A stretch of 64,000 nucleotides of DNA from an uncultured Clostridia bacterium. Its GTDB lineage: Bacteria; Bacillota; Clostridia; Lachnospirales; CAG-274. Shown in pieces: positions 18,112-26,927 of this stretch (the stretch's first letter is position 1; every line of letters begins with the position of its first letter). A program made the translations under genes and the position numbers. The stretch is taken from NCBI GenBank assembly GCA_947628755.1, contig CANRBC010000009.1:1-64000 (forward strand), in the 5' to 3' direction. Under the pieces are notes generated by a model. The model saw only the letters and a list, made by a program, of their open reading frames with translations. It did not search any database and was not told the DNA's origin.

Positions 18112-18870
18112 ATGTATTTTGAATCACACGCCCATTACGATGATGAAAAGTTTGACGAAAACAGAGACACTTTAATAGAAGAAACTCATGCCTTTGGCGT
18201 AGATACCATTATCAACATAGGCGCTGATATGGACAGCTCAAAAAAAAGCATAGAGCTTGCGGAAAAGTATCCTTATATATATGCGGCTGTGGGAGTACAC
18301 CCTCACGACGTTAAGACCATGGTTGACGAGGATATAGAAGCTCTGAGAAAATGGACTGAGCATAACAAGGTGGTAGCGATAGGCGAAATAGGTCTGGACT
18401 ATCACTACGACCTTTCTCCTCGGGACTCTCAGCGCTATTGGTTCAAAAGACAGCTACAGCTTGCCTATGAAACGGATATGCCTGTGGTGATACATTCCAG
18501 AGAGGCTACTCTTGAGACCTATGAGATAATAGAGGCTTCTCCCGTGCGCAGGGGAGTTATACACGCTTTCAGCGGAAGCGCCGACTTTGCCCGCAAATAT
18601 ATCGACATGGGCTTTTATATAGGCGTAGGCGGAGTTGTTACGTTCAAAAACGGCAGAAAGCTTGTGGAGGCAGTAGCCGAAACCCCTATTGAGCGCATTT
18701 TAATCGAAACAGATTCGCCATATTTATCTCCTGAGCCTGTAAGAGGCACTGTCAATAACTCACAAAATCTCAAGTATATAGTACAAAAAATTAGCGAAAT
18801 TAAACAAATACCTCCCGAAATAGTGGCAAAAGTGACGGCAGAAAACGCCAAAGTCGTATTTTGTCTGTAA
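18112..18870 (+). CDS. tatD: TatD family metal-dependent deoxyribonuclease
   Basis: A 252-residue TIM-barrel metallohydrolase of the TatD group, reported as a 3'-5' DNA/RNA exonuclease in repair. Metal ligands are visible: SHAHYDD (residues 5-11), the Glu in AIGEIGLDYHYD (about 91-102), the His in VVIHSREA, HAFSGS, and the Asp in ETDSPYLSPEP. The metG-tatD-3D protein order matches Bacillus metS-yabD-yabE. The usual next genes, rnmV and ksgA, are not here. Confidence 0.92.
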   Translation: MYFESHAHYDDEKFDENRDTLIEETHAFGVDTIINIGADMDSSKKSIELAEKYPYIYAAVGVHPHDVKTMVDEDIEALRKWTEHNKVVAIGEIGLDYHYDLSPRDSQRYWFKRQLQLAYETDMPVVIHSREATLETYEIIEASPVRRGVIHAFSGSADFARKYIDMGFYIGVGGVVTFKNGRKLVEAVAETPIERILIETDSPYLSPEPVRGTVNNSQNLKYIVQKISEIKQIPPEIVAKVTAENAKVVFCL

Positions 18871-18877
18871 AAAGTTG

Positions 18878-18906
18878 TTGCATAATTATTACGAATGTGT
18901 TAAGAT
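18878..18906 (+). promoter_or_regulatory. Candidate promoter of the 3D/G5 gene
   Basis: TTGCAT (18878-18883), 17 bases, TAAGAT (18901-18906), just after tatD. The -10 box is imperfect. Confidence 0.4.
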
Positions 18907-18912
18907 ACTAGT

Positions 18913-19052
18913 GTAAGGCAGTTCGAGGGGAAGCTCACGTGATGAAGTGGCTTCCAAAGAACGCTTTTTGAAAAATCAGCTTAATATGTTTAAATGATGT
19001 GTACTGGTCAAAAGGCGGTGCTGCAAGCGTATATTTACGCAGCACAATTTTG
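18913..19052 (+). promoter_or_regulatory. Structured leader with terminator-like hairpin before the 3D/G5 gene
   Basis: About 190 untranslated bases precede the gene. GTTC...GAAC encloses GGAAGC...GCTTCC (about 18922-18964). Further down, GTGCTGC and GCAGCAC (about 19018-19045) form a stem followed by AATTTTG. An aptamer-like fold followed by an attenuator is a reasonable reading. The sequence does not fit the known c-di-AMP (ydaO), c-di-GMP, T-box or other riboswitch patterns I know. Confidence 0.4.
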
Positions 19053-19105
19053 TAACATATTAAATGAAAGTTACAATTATAAATGCCTTTTGGAGGGAGG
19101 ATATT

Positions 19106-19852
19106 ATGTTTAAAAAATTATGCAGTATTGCAAGAGGCGTTGTTGTATTGACAGCAGCCGTGGGAGCGCTCAGCGTTTCAGCAATGGCAGCTGACAATTC
19201 CTTTACAGCAAAGCCGTCTAACTATACTGATGTTGAGGAAAGAGGGGTAGGAGCCTATTTCCAGACAGCGGATATAGACAGCAATGCGGAAAAGAATGTT
19301 GTTTCTGTAGCTACTGAGGAAATTCCTTATGTTACAGTTACAAGGGAAAGCGATGAACTTGTGAAGGGCGATACTCAGGTCGTTCAGAAGGGCGTCAACG
19401 GTACTAAGAAAATTACGACGACAAGCAAATATGTAAACGGTCAGGTAACCGATGTAACTATTGAAGAAGAGGTTGTAGCTGAGCCTGTAGACGAAATAGT
19501 TGCAGTAGGTACAAAGGTAAACGAAAGCACTGTACCAAGTACAGACATTGAGTATAATGCAGTTTTAATCATGAATGCCACAGCCTACTGTCCATGTTCA
19601 AGATGCTGCGGCAAGTGGGCAAACGGTGTTACTGCCAGCGGTCTTAAAGCAGGCTACGGCGTATGCGCTGTGGATACAAGAGTTATCCCCTTGGGAACTA
19701 AGCTCTATGTAGAGGGCTACGGCTACTGTATAGCTGCCGACACAGGCGGCGCTATAAAGGGCAACAGAATCGACCTTTGCTACGGCAGTCATTCAGCCGC
19801 TCTTAACTCAGGCTTTGGTCATAAAAATGTTAAGGTTTATATATTAAGCTAA
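19106..19852 (+). CDS. Secreted G5 and 3D domain protein (YabE/YocH-like)
   Basis: A 248-residue exported protein probably acting on peptidoglycan. The signal peptide ends near AMA-A (about residue 28). A G5 module follows (about 65-145: EIPYVTVTRESDELVKGDTQ and onwards). The C-terminal 3D domain carries three conserved Asp residues in AVDTRVIPLGTKLYV, CIAADTGGAIKGNRIDLCYG. The 3D fold is shared with lytic transglycosylases of the MltA and Rpf/Sps type. The start at 19106 follows GGAGGGAGG. It is preceded by a structured leader and followed by its own terminator. Confidence 0.86.
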   Translation: MFKKLCSIARGVVVLTAAVGALSVSAMAADNSFTAKPSNYTDVEERGVGAYFQTADIDSNAEKNVVSVATEEIPYVTVTRESDELVKGDTQVVQKGVNGTKKITTTSKYVNGQVTDVTIEEEVVAEPVDEIVAVGTKVNESTVPSTDIEYNAVLIMNATAYCPCSRCCGKWANGVTASGLKAGYGVCAVDTRVIPLGTKLYVEGYGYCIAADTGGAIKGNRIDLCYGSHSAALNSGFGHKNVKVYILS

Positions 19853-19859
19853 TTTATAG

Positions 19860-19903
19860 ATCTGCCATAAATTTATTGGTATAAATTTTATGGCAGATTT
19901 TTA
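19860..19903 (+). terminator. Terminator after the 3D/G5 gene
   Basis: ATCTGCCATAAAATTTA-like arms (ATCTGCCATAAATTTA with TAAATTTTATGGCAGAT) are followed by a long T-rich run. Confidence 0.8.
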
Positions 19904-19912
19904 TTTTTTTTG

Positions 19913-19941
19913 TTTACAACGTGCGGTTCTTGTGTTATAAT
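19913..19941 (+). promoter_or_regulatory. Promoter of the Wzz/BY-kinase gene
   Basis: TTTACA (19913-19918), 17 bases, TATAAT (19936-19941). It lies inside a longer open frame that could start at a TTG at 19910, so the real start must be further downstream. Confidence 0.7.
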
Positions 19942-20008
19942 CTACTGCGTAGGCAATTTTCGGGATAGAGGAAAGGGAATAAATTTAAAAAAGAAATGGG
20001 ACAAAAAT

Positions 20009-21697
20009 ATGAACAGAGAGAATACAAACGAATTTGAAAATGAACAATCACTTGATCTGGCGGAGATATTCGGACTGCTGTGGAGCAGAATATGGCTTAT
20101 TATTGCGGCGTCCGTTGTAGGCTTTGTGCTTGCCTTTGTCTTTACTAAGACGCTCATACCGGATACCTATGCAACATCATTTTCCATCTATATTAAAAAT
20201 ACCACAAACAAGACTGTAATAGACACTCTTAATTCAGCCGATATTACAGCGGCTCAGAGCCTTGCGCAGACTTATATTGCTATACTTGACGACGATTCCG
20301 TAATAGACGAGATAAGCAATAACCTTATGGAGAAGTATTCTGCCGAGGAGCTTTCCAACTACTTTACAATGGAAGAGGACAACGGCGAATACAGAATAAA
20401 TACAAACAGCTTAAGAAAGTGCCTTAATTTCAGTCAGGTAAACGAAACAGAGCTTCTTACCATTACAGGTTACAGTACAGACCCTGTTATGGCGGCTGAT
20501 ATTTGCAACAGCGTTGAAGCCATAGCCCCTGATGTGCTTATAAGAGTAGTCGGAGCAGGCGCAGTTGAATCCGTAGGTCACGCCAAGGTACCTAAGGACC
20601 CTGTTTCTCCCAATGTTCTTAAAAATTCCGTATTCGGCTTTATGCTGGGCTTTATACTTGCAGTTGCCTTTATAGTTATAAGACACATGCTGGATAATAC
20701 AGTAAAGGGCGTAGAAACTCTTAAGAACAGATATAATATGCCCATACTTGCCGAGATACCCTTCTATGAGATAGTGAAAAACGGCGTAAGCAACAAGATA
20801 AAAATAAGCAACAATATTCTGCTCAGACGCTTTAAGAAAAATAAAGAGGGCGAGGTCGCCAACGAAAGACGAGCAAGAGGTACTATACTTGATACGGATG
20901 TTCCTTTTGTCGTTACAGAGGCGTACAATACATTCAGAACAAATCTGCTCTTTGCTCTTTCCACTACGAACAGCAACGTATTCATAGTGTCATCGGCTCT
21001 TTCAGGCGAGGGCAAGAGTACGAATGCGGCTAACCTTGCTATTTCCATAGGCGAGACCGAGTCAAGAGTGCTTGTAATAGACGCCGACCTGAGACGTCCC
21101 ACACAGCACAGAATGTTCCACTTAAGCAATAAAAAGGGTCTTTCCACAATACTTGCGGGCATGACCAAAATAGATGATGCTATCAACAAGAACGTACACG
21201 GCAATACCGATGTAATCACATCCGGTCCTATGCCGCCTAACCCGTCACAGATGCTTACCTCCGATAATATGCAGAAGTTCATATCAGAGGTCAGCAAAAT
21301 GTACGACTATGTTATAATTGATACTTCTCCTGTCAATGTAGTATCAGACGCGCTTATTATTTCTAAATATACCGCAGGTATAGTTCTGGTAACCCGTGAG
21401 AATATCACTACCTATGATATGATAGACAGAGCCCTTTCAAGTGTGGACTTTGTAGGTACAAATATTTTGGGTATAGTTTCCAACTCTGTGGATGTTGACG
21501 CCAAGCATTACGGCAAGTACAGATATAAGTACAACTACAATTACAGATATAACTATAATTATAACTATAACTACAGTTATTCCGACAGAACAGATGACAG
21601 CAACAACCTTGAAAATGTTGAAAACAAGGACGGCAACGGCTCTCATCATCACCATCATCACCACAGCGGAGATGACGGCAACAATAATAAAAAGTAA
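20009..21697 (+). CDS. Fused Wzz-type chain-length regulator and BY-type tyrosine kinase
   Basis: This 562-residue protein joins a polysaccharide co-polymerase (Wzz) domain with two membrane segments (about residues 25-46 and 208-228) to a cytoplasmic bacterial tyrosine kinase. Kinase motifs are Walker A GEGKST (333-338), Walker A' LVIDADLRRP (from 355) and Walker B YVIID (434-438). The tail has twelve Tyr residues alternating with Asn, Arg and Lys (501-527), the expected autophosphorylation cluster, and then an unusual run of seven His (546-552). The start at 20009 has only a weak ribosome site but lies downstream of the promoter. No polysaccharide glycosyltransferase genes adjoin it. The protein should control export or chain length of a surface polysaccharide. 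Confidence 0.87.
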   Translation: MNRENTNEFENEQSLDLAEIFGLLWSRIWLIIAASVVGFVLAFVFTKTLIPDTYATSFSIYIKNTTNKTVIDTLNSADITAAQSLAQTYIAILDDDSVIDEISNNLMEKYSAEELSNYFTMEEDNGEYRINTNSLRKCLNFSQVNETELLTITGYSTDPVMAADICNSVEAIAPDVLIRVVGAGAVESVGHAKVPKDPVSPNVLKNSVFGFMLGFILAVAFIVIRHMLDNTVKGVETLKNRYNMPILAEIPFYEIVKNGVSNKIKISNNILLRRFKKNKEGEVANERRARGTILDTDVPFVVTEAYNTFRTNLLFALSTTNSNVFIVSSALSGEGKSTNAANLAISIGETESRVLVIDADLRRPTQHRMFHLSNKKGLSTILAGMTKIDDAINKNVHGNTDVITSGPMPPNPSQMLTSDNMQKFISEVSKMYDYVIIDTSPVNVVSDALIISKYTAGIVLVTRENITTYDMIDRALSSVDFVGTNILGIVSNSVDVDAKHYGKYRYKYNYNYRYNYNYNYNYSYSDRTDDSNNLENVENKDGNGSHHHHHHHSGDDGNNNKK

Positions 21698-21707
21698 AGC
21701 ATACAGA

Positions 21708-21751
21708 AGCTGCCCGAGGAACGCTTATAGTCCCTTGGGCGGCTCTTTTTT
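21708..21751 (+). terminator. Terminator after the BY-kinase gene
   Basis: AGCTGCCCGAGG pairs with CCTTGGGCGGCT (two G-T pairs) and is followed by CTTTTTTG. Confidence 0.75.
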
Positions 21752-21773
21752 GTGCAAAAACAGTATATAATAA

Positions 21774-21802
21774 TTGACATTTCAATATATATATTTTAAA
21801 AT
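21774..21802 (+). promoter_or_regulatory. Promoter of the purMND operon
   Basis: TTGACA (21774-21779), 17 bases, TAAAAT (21797-21802). The leader is only about 45 bases, too short for a purine riboswitch. Confidence 0.75.
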
Positions 21803-21854
21803 AGAAATATGCAAATAACCTATAAAAAAGCTAATTTATCATAGGAGGATAATT

Positions 21855-22880
21855 ATGGATTATAAATCAGCAGGTGTGGATGTAGAGGCAGGCTATAAGG
21901 CTGTGGAGCTTATGAAGGGTCATGTAAAAAGCACCTTCAGACCGGAGGTATTAACGGATATAGGCGGCTTCGGCGGTCTTTTCAGCATATCCAAGGCTAA
22001 GACTATGGCAGAGCCTGTGCTTGTAAGCGGTACAGACGGCGTTGGCACTAAGCTCAAGCTGGCTTTTGTAATGGACAAGCATGATACCATAGGCATAGAC
22101 GCAGTCGCCATGTGTGTAAACGACGTGGTATGCAGCGGAGCAGAGCCGTTGTTTTTCCTGGACTATATCGCCTGCGGCAAAAACGAACCCGAAAAGATAG
22201 CCGAAATAGTAAAGGGCGTTGCAGAGGGCTGCAGACAGGCAGGCTGCTCGCTTATAGGCGGAGAAACTGCTGAAATGCCGGGCTTTTATCCCGTTGACGA
22301 ATACGACCTTGCAGGCTTTACCGTAGGCATAATGGATAAGACCAAATCCATAGACGGCAGCAAAATAGCCGACGGCGACGTGCTTATAGGCATAGGCTCA
22401 AGCGGTATCCATTCCAACGGCTATTCTCTTGTAAGAAAGGTATTCGACATAAACAAGGAAAGCCTCGGTACATATATAGATGAGCTTGGCTCAACATTAG
22501 GCGAGGCGCTTCTTGCTCCCACCAAGATATATGTACGTCCCGTGCTAAAGCTCATAGAAAATGTGGACGTAAAGGGTCTTAGCCATGTAACGGGAGGCGG
22601 CTTTATAGAGAACATACCCAGAATGATGCCCCGGGGACTTAAAATAGTAATAGACGAGGGCACATGGGATATTCCTCCTATATTCCATATTATCGAAAAA
22701 AAGGGAAGCGTAGAGAGAATGAGCATGTACAATACCTTTAACATGGGCATAGGCATGGTAGCCGCAGTAAGCGGCAGTGAGGCTGACAAGGCTGTGGAAA
22801 CTCTTAAGTCCATGGGAGAAAGGGCGTACATAATAGGCAGAGTTGAAAAGGGCGAAGGCATACAGATAAATTTAAAATAA
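21855..22880 (+). CDS. purM: Phosphoribosylformylglycinamidine cyclo-ligase
   Basis: PurM closes the imidazole ring to AIR in de novo purine synthesis. The 341-residue chain has [13 protein letters not shown] (about residues 57-69), [20 protein letters not shown] (about 75-94) and [13 protein letters not shown] (about 134-146), which bind ATP and substrate. It opens the run purM-purN-purD with gaps of 12 and 3 bases. Ribosome site ATAGGAGGA. The remaining purine genes are not in the window. Confidence 0.96.
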   Translation: MDYKSAGVDVEAGYKAVELMKGHVKSTFRPEVLTDIGGFGGLFSISKAKTMAEPVLVSGTDGVGTKLKLAFVMDKHDTIGIDAVAMCVNDVVCSGAEPLFFLDYIACGKNEPEKIAEIVKGVAEGCRQAGCSLIGGETAEMPGFYPVDEYDLAGFTVGIMDKTKSIDGSKIADGDVLIGIGSSGIHSNGYSLVRKVFDINKESLGTYIDELGSTLGEALLAPTKIYVRPVLKLIENVDVKGLSHVTGGGFIENIPRMMPRGLKIVIDEGTWDIPPIFHIIEKKGSVERMSMYNTFNMGIGMVAAVSGSEADKAVETLKSMGERAYIIGRVEKGEGIQINLK

Positions 22881-22892
22881 GAGGTAAGCATT

Positions 22893-23519
22893 ATGATAAG
22901 AATAGGCGCTCTTGTAAGCGGCGGCGGTACTAATTTGCAGGCGATACTGGATGCCATAGACAAAGGTGAAATAGACGGACAGGTCACAGCTGTGGTCAGC
23001 AGCAAGGAAGGGGCTTATGCTCTTGAAAGAGCTGCCTCAAGAGGTATAGAAACTGCCGTAATGAGAAAAAAGGATTATGACAGTCCTGCAGATTACGACA
23101 AAGCTCTTGCAGACTACTTTGAAGCAAGGAATATAGACCTTATAGTATACGCAGGCTTTATGCTCATACTGGGCAAGGACTTTACAGACCGTTTTGAAAA
23201 CAGAATGATAAATATACATCCCGCTCTTATACCCAGCTTTTGCGGCAAGGGGTATTACGGACTTCACGTACATGAAGCGGCTCTTAAAAAGGGCGTAAAG
23301 GTAACGGGAGCTACGGTGCATTTTGTTACGGCGGAGTGCGACGCAGGACCTATCATACTGCAAAAGGCTGTGGAGGTAAAGGATGGAGACACTCCCGAAA
23401 CACTTCAAAGACGTGTTATGGAGCAGGCGGAATGGGTGATATACCCCGAAGCGGTAAAGCTGTTTGCCCAGAACAGGCTTGAGGTAAAGGACGGCATCGT
23501 AAGGATAAAGGAGAAATAA
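22893..23519 (+). CDS. purN: Phosphoribosylglycinamide formyltransferase
   Basis: PurN transfers the formyl group of 10-formyltetrahydrofolate to GAR. The 208-residue protein has the entry motif LVSGGGTNLQAILDAI (residues 7-22). The catalytic Asn and His lie in MINIHPALIPSFCGKGYYG (about 107-125) and the catalytic Asp in AECDAGPIILQ (about 149-159). Its 3' end carries the AAGGAG ribosome site for purD. Same operon as purM and purD. Confidence 0.95.
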   Translation: MIRIGALVSGGGTNLQAILDAIDKGEIDGQVTAVVSSKEGAYALERAASRGIETAVMRKKDYDSPADYDKALADYFEARNIDLIVYAGFMLILGKDFTDRFENRMINIHPALIPSFCGKGYYGLHVHEAALKKGVKVTGATVHFVTAECDAGPIILQKAVEVKDGDTPETLQRRVMEQAEWVIYPEAVKLFAQNRLEVKDGIVRIKEK

Positions 23520-23522
23520 AAA

Positions 23523-24782
23523 ATGAAAGTTTTGGTAGTAGGCAGCGGCGGAAGAGAGCACGCCATAGTATGGAAGCTCTCGCAAAGCCCAAAGGTAGAT
23601 AAAATATACTGTGCTCCCGGCAACGCAGGCATAGGCACTATTGCAGAGCTTGTGCCAATAGGCGCTATGGAGTTTGACAAACTTGTGGATTTTGCAAAGA
23701 ATGAGGGTATAGACTTTACAGTAATAGGTATGGACGACCCTCTTGTAGGCGGTATCGTGGATAAATTTGAAGCGGAGGGTCTGAGAGTATTCGGTCCTCG
23801 CGCCAATGCCGCTATTATTGAGGGCAGCAAGGCCTTCAGCAAGGAGCTTATGAAAAAATACGGCATACCTACGGCGAAATATGAGACCTTCAGCGATTAT
23901 GACAGCGCTCTGGACTATATTAAAAAGGGCGATTTCCCCGTTGTGCTAAAGGCGGACGGTCTGGCTCTGGGAAAGGGCGTGCTTATATGCAATACCCTTG
24001 AGGAGGCAGAGCAAGGTCTTAATACGCTTATGATAGACAAGAAATTCGGAGACAGCGGAAATACCGTTGTTATAGAGGAATTCCTAACTGGACAGGAAAT
24101 GTCCGTACTCAGCTTCTGCGACGGCAAGACTGTTGTGCCTATGGTATCTGCTCAGGACCACAAGAGAGCCTATGACGGCGACAAGGGACTTAACACAGGC
24201 GGTATGGGTACTTTTTCTCCAAGCAGGGTATATACTCCCGAGCTTGCCGAGGAATGTATGAAAACCATATATCAGCCTACCGTAGATGCTCTCAATGCAG
24301 AGGGCAGGACATTCAAGGGCATTATTTTCTTCGGACTTATGCTTACGTCAAAGGGCATGAAGGTAATAGAATACAACGCCCGCTTCGGCGACCCTGAGAC
24401 CCAGGTTGTGCTTCCGCGCCTTAAAAATGACCTTATGGAAATATTCGAGGCTTGTGTAGACGGCACTCTTGACAAAATAAATGTGGAGTGGTACGACAGC
24501 GGTACGGCTTGTGTTGTACTGGCAAGCGGCGGTTATCCCGAAGGCTATGTAAAGGGCTATGAAATAACGGGTCTTGACAAGGCGGATAAGGCGGAAAATA
24601 TAATAGTATTCCACGCAGGCACAGCCCTTAAGGACGGTAAGTTTGTAACAAACGGCGGCAGAGTGCTGGGCGTTACAGGCGTGGGAAAGAATCTTGACGA
24701 CGCTATAAATATAGCCTACGAGGGCGTTAAGCTCATAGATTTCAAGGATAAGCATTACAGAAAGGATATAGGCGTTAAATAA
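23523..24782 (+). CDS. purD: Phosphoribosylamine-glycine ligase
   Basis: This ATP-grasp enzyme joins glycine to phosphoribosylamine to give GAR. The 419-residue sequence begins VLVVGSGGREHAIVWKL and has KADGLALGKGVLIC (about residues 143-156), the RAYDGDKGLNTGGMG block, and IEYNARFGDPETQVVLPRL near 288-306, all normal. It is followed after 9 bases by an SGNH-like membrane protein gene in the same direction. Confidence 0.96.
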   Translation: MKVLVVGSGGREHAIVWKLSQSPKVDKIYCAPGNAGIGTIAELVPIGAMEFDKLVDFAKNEGIDFTVIGMDDPLVGGIVDKFEAEGLRVFGPRANAAIIEGSKAFSKELMKKYGIPTAKYETFSDYDSALDYIKKGDFPVVLKADGLALGKGVLICNTLEEAEQGLNTLMIDKKFGDSGNTVVIEEFLTGQEMSVLSFCDGKTVVPMVSAQDHKRAYDGDKGLNTGGMGTFSPSRVYTPELAEECMKTIYQPTVDALNAEGRTFKGIIFFGLMLTSKGMKVIEYNARFGDPETQVVLPRLKNDLMEIFEACVDGTLDKINVEWYDSGTACVVLASGGYPEGYVKGYEITGLDKADKAENIIVFHAGTALKDGKFVTNGGRVLGVTGVGKNLDDAINIAYEGVKLIDFKDKHYRKDIGVK

Positions 24783-24791
24783 GGTGAGCTT

Positions 24792-25856
24792 ATGAGAGAC
24801 AGAAACAAGGTAATATGTATTATTGCAACAATTCTGGCTATATTCCTTTTTGCAGGCTTCTATGTATGGAATTCGGGAGTTGAGGCGGAAAAAACAAGGG
24901 CAATAGAACAGAAAATAGCTCAGTACGACGAGGACAAGAGGACTGCCGAGCAGAAAGCGGCGGAAATAGAAAAAAAGCGGGAGGAGATAACGGCTGTTAT
25001 TCCCGGCGTAGCCTGTTGGGGAGATGATTTTACATACGGCTTGGGCGGTATCGAAAAGTCATTTCCAAGCGTTCTGGCGCGTCTTATGGAAAACGGCGGC
25101 TATCTTATGCCTGTGGAAAATCTGGGCATATACGACGAGGACAGCCTTACGGTACTTGGCAGAGCCAATGCCATTCCCTTTATAGTCAAGGACGAAAAAA
25201 ATATTGTGGGACAGCTGGAAAAGGACAATATCACTATCTCTTCACTTAACGGAGAGCCTGTAGACCCCCTTTTGCATGAAAATAACCCAGGTGTCAATCC
25301 CGTTACCATAGACGGCGTAGAGGGTACTCTTTACGGCGGCGTAGGCAGCGAGAATATTGAAAAGGTAGAGGAATATTTCTTTGAGCCCACAGATGAGGGA
25401 ACTACCATGACCATATCGGCAGGAACTCCCATAGTTACAAAGGGCGAGGTCTACAAGGACTATGTAAGCGTGCTTTCAATAGGCAACAACGGCGGCTGGA
25501 ATGATGACCCTGCCGTACTTGTGGAGCAGCAGAAGCGCTTTGTGGAAACACGGGGCAAGAACAAGGATAAGTATATTATAATAGGTCTTGTTGACGGCGA
25601 CAGAGCTTCAAACGCCGATACAGACGCTCTTATGTCTTCCGCCTTCGGCAGCAGATTCTTAAACATAAGGGAATATATATGCACAGAGGCTCTTAAAAAT
25701 ACCGAGCTTAGCGATGAGGATAAGGCTGCGGCTGAAAAAGGCGAAATCCCCGAATGTTACAGATATAAGAACAGAGGTCTTAACGACGATGCCTACGAGC
25801 TTATAGGCGAGGCGGTGTTCAATAAGCTGGAGGAACTCGGCTATATTATCAAGTAA
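24792..25856 (+). CDS. Membrane-anchored SGNH-like protein with altered catalytic residues
   Basis: A 354-residue protein of unknown function. One N-terminal membrane segment (about residues 9-27) is followed by a short charged helix rich in Glu, Lys and Ala (about 33-66). The external part opens VACWGDDFTYGLGG and ends LNDDAYELIGEAVFNKLEE. These places correspond to the GDS and D-x-x-H blocks of SGNH/GDSL hydrolases, but the Ser is Asp and the His is missing. It is therefore either a divergent or an inactive relative. It sits in the pur operon, 9 bases after purD and 10 before an asparaginase. Confidence 0.6.
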   Translation: MRDRNKVICIIATILAIFLFAGFYVWNSGVEAEKTRAIEQKIAQYDEDKRTAEQKAAEIEKKREEITAVIPGVACWGDDFTYGLGGIEKSFPSVLARLMENGGYLMPVENLGIYDEDSLTVLGRANAIPFIVKDEKNIVGQLEKDNITISSLNGEPVDPLLHENNPGVNPVTIDGVEGTLYGGVGSENIEKVEEYFFEPTDEGTTMTISAGTPIVTKGEVYKDYVSVLSIGNNGGWNDDPAVLVEQQKRFVETRGKNKDKYIIIGLVDGDRASNADTDALMSSAFGSRFLNIREYICTEALKNTELSDEDKAAAEKGEIPECYRYKNRGLNDDAYELIGEAVFNKLEELGYIIK

Positions 25857-25866
25857 GAGGCGTATT

Positions 25867-26880
25867 ATGAAAAATGGAAAAATAACCGTTGTTATGACAG
25901 GCGGCACTATATGCAGCGTTATAAAGGGCAATGCCATAGACGTAAGCAACGAGCCTGTCGTTATAAACGAATACAGAAGAATATACGGAGATGACGTTGA
26001 GTTTCGCATAGTCAGACCCTTTAATATACTCAGTGAAAACAGCTGTCCTAAAGTATGGACGGCTTTGGGGAGAGCCTTGGCGGATATACATGACGACAGC
26101 GACGGTATTATTATAACTCACGGCACAGATACTCTCGCATACACGGCGGCGTATATATCTATGGTATTTCGCGGCACAGATAAGCCTATTGTAATAGTAT
26201 CAAGCAATTTTCCAATAGGCGAGGAGAAAAGCAACGGATTGCAAAATTTCAGAAGCGCCGTGGAGCTTATAGAAAATGAAAGCATAACGGGAGTTTTTGT
26301 AATATACAGGGATAATAAGGGCAGAAATACGGTACACCTAGGCTCCCGTCTTGTAGAGGCGGATACCTATACGGACAGCTTTTCCTCCTACGGCGGCTGT
26401 CCCTACGGCGAAATTGAGAACGGGCGTTTTGTACGCTATGCCAATGGAATTAATCCAAAGGCATTTATGCTCAAGGGTATGGAAAATGCAGATATAAACG
26501 ATCTTGAAAATGAAGTTTTCATGATACGACCTTATCCCGGTATAGACTACAGCGTATTTGAATTTAAGAGCAAGCCCGGGGCGGTGCTGCATTGTATGTA
26601 TCATTCGGGAACGGCGTCCGTCGGCGAGGGCGGACATTCTCTTCCACTGTTTATAAAAAGGTGTAAGAGCCAAGGCATAGACGTGTATCTTTCCTGCTAT
26701 AAAAGTGAGGAGGGCGCTAAATATGCCACCGCGAGGGAAATAATATCCGCAGGCGGCATACCTCTTTACAATATTTCAAGCGAAGCCGCCTATGTAAAGC
26801 TAAATTTGGCATATAATCAAAATAAAATAAAGCCTGTGGACTTTATGAAGGAAAATATGTATTTTGAAGTATTGACATAA
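25867..26880 (+). CDS. Asparaginase family protein (type I, cytoplasmic)
   Basis: A 337-residue L-asparaginase/glutamyl-tRNA amidotransferase-D-fold amidase converting Asn to Asp and ammonia. Catalytic Thr residues lie in VVMTGGTICS (residues 8-17) and ITHGTDTLAYTAAY (about 82-95). The Lys is in SSNFPIGEEKSNG (about 118-130). There is no signal peptide. Ribosome site AAGAGGCG. Last gene of the pur run; supply of Asp for purine synthesis is a possible link, which is inference. Confidence 0.85.
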   Translation: MKNGKITVVMTGGTICSVIKGNAIDVSNEPVVINEYRRIYGDDVEFRIVRPFNILSENSCPKVWTALGRALADIHDDSDGIIITHGTDTLAYTAAYISMVFRGTDKPIVIVSSNFPIGEEKSNGLQNFRSAVELIENESITGVFVIYRDNKGRNTVHLGSRLVEADTYTDSFSSYGGCPYGEIENGRFVRYANGINPKAFMLKGMENADINDLENEVFMIRPYPGIDYSVFEFKSKPGAVLHCMYHSGTASVGEGGHSLPLFIKRCKSQGIDVYLSCYKSEEGAKYATAREIISAGGIPLYNISSEAAYVKLNLAYNQNKIKPVDFMKENMYFEVLT

Positions 26881-26927
26881 TATTGAAAGCAATAAACAAG
26901 TATATTATTTTAAAGGAGGAATAAATT

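Noticed and set aside
18913..19105. c-di-AMP (ydaO) riboswitch before the 3D protein
   Set aside because: The expected conserved ydaO core sequences are not found in the leader.
19910..20008. A TTG start that would lengthen the BY-kinase by 33 residues
   Set aside because: A TTTACA-17-TATAAT promoter lies within this stretch, so the transcript begins after it.
21492..21770. Overlapping open frames in the Tyr/His tail of the BY-kinase
   Set aside because: They are by-products of the low-complexity repeat sequence in the other frames.
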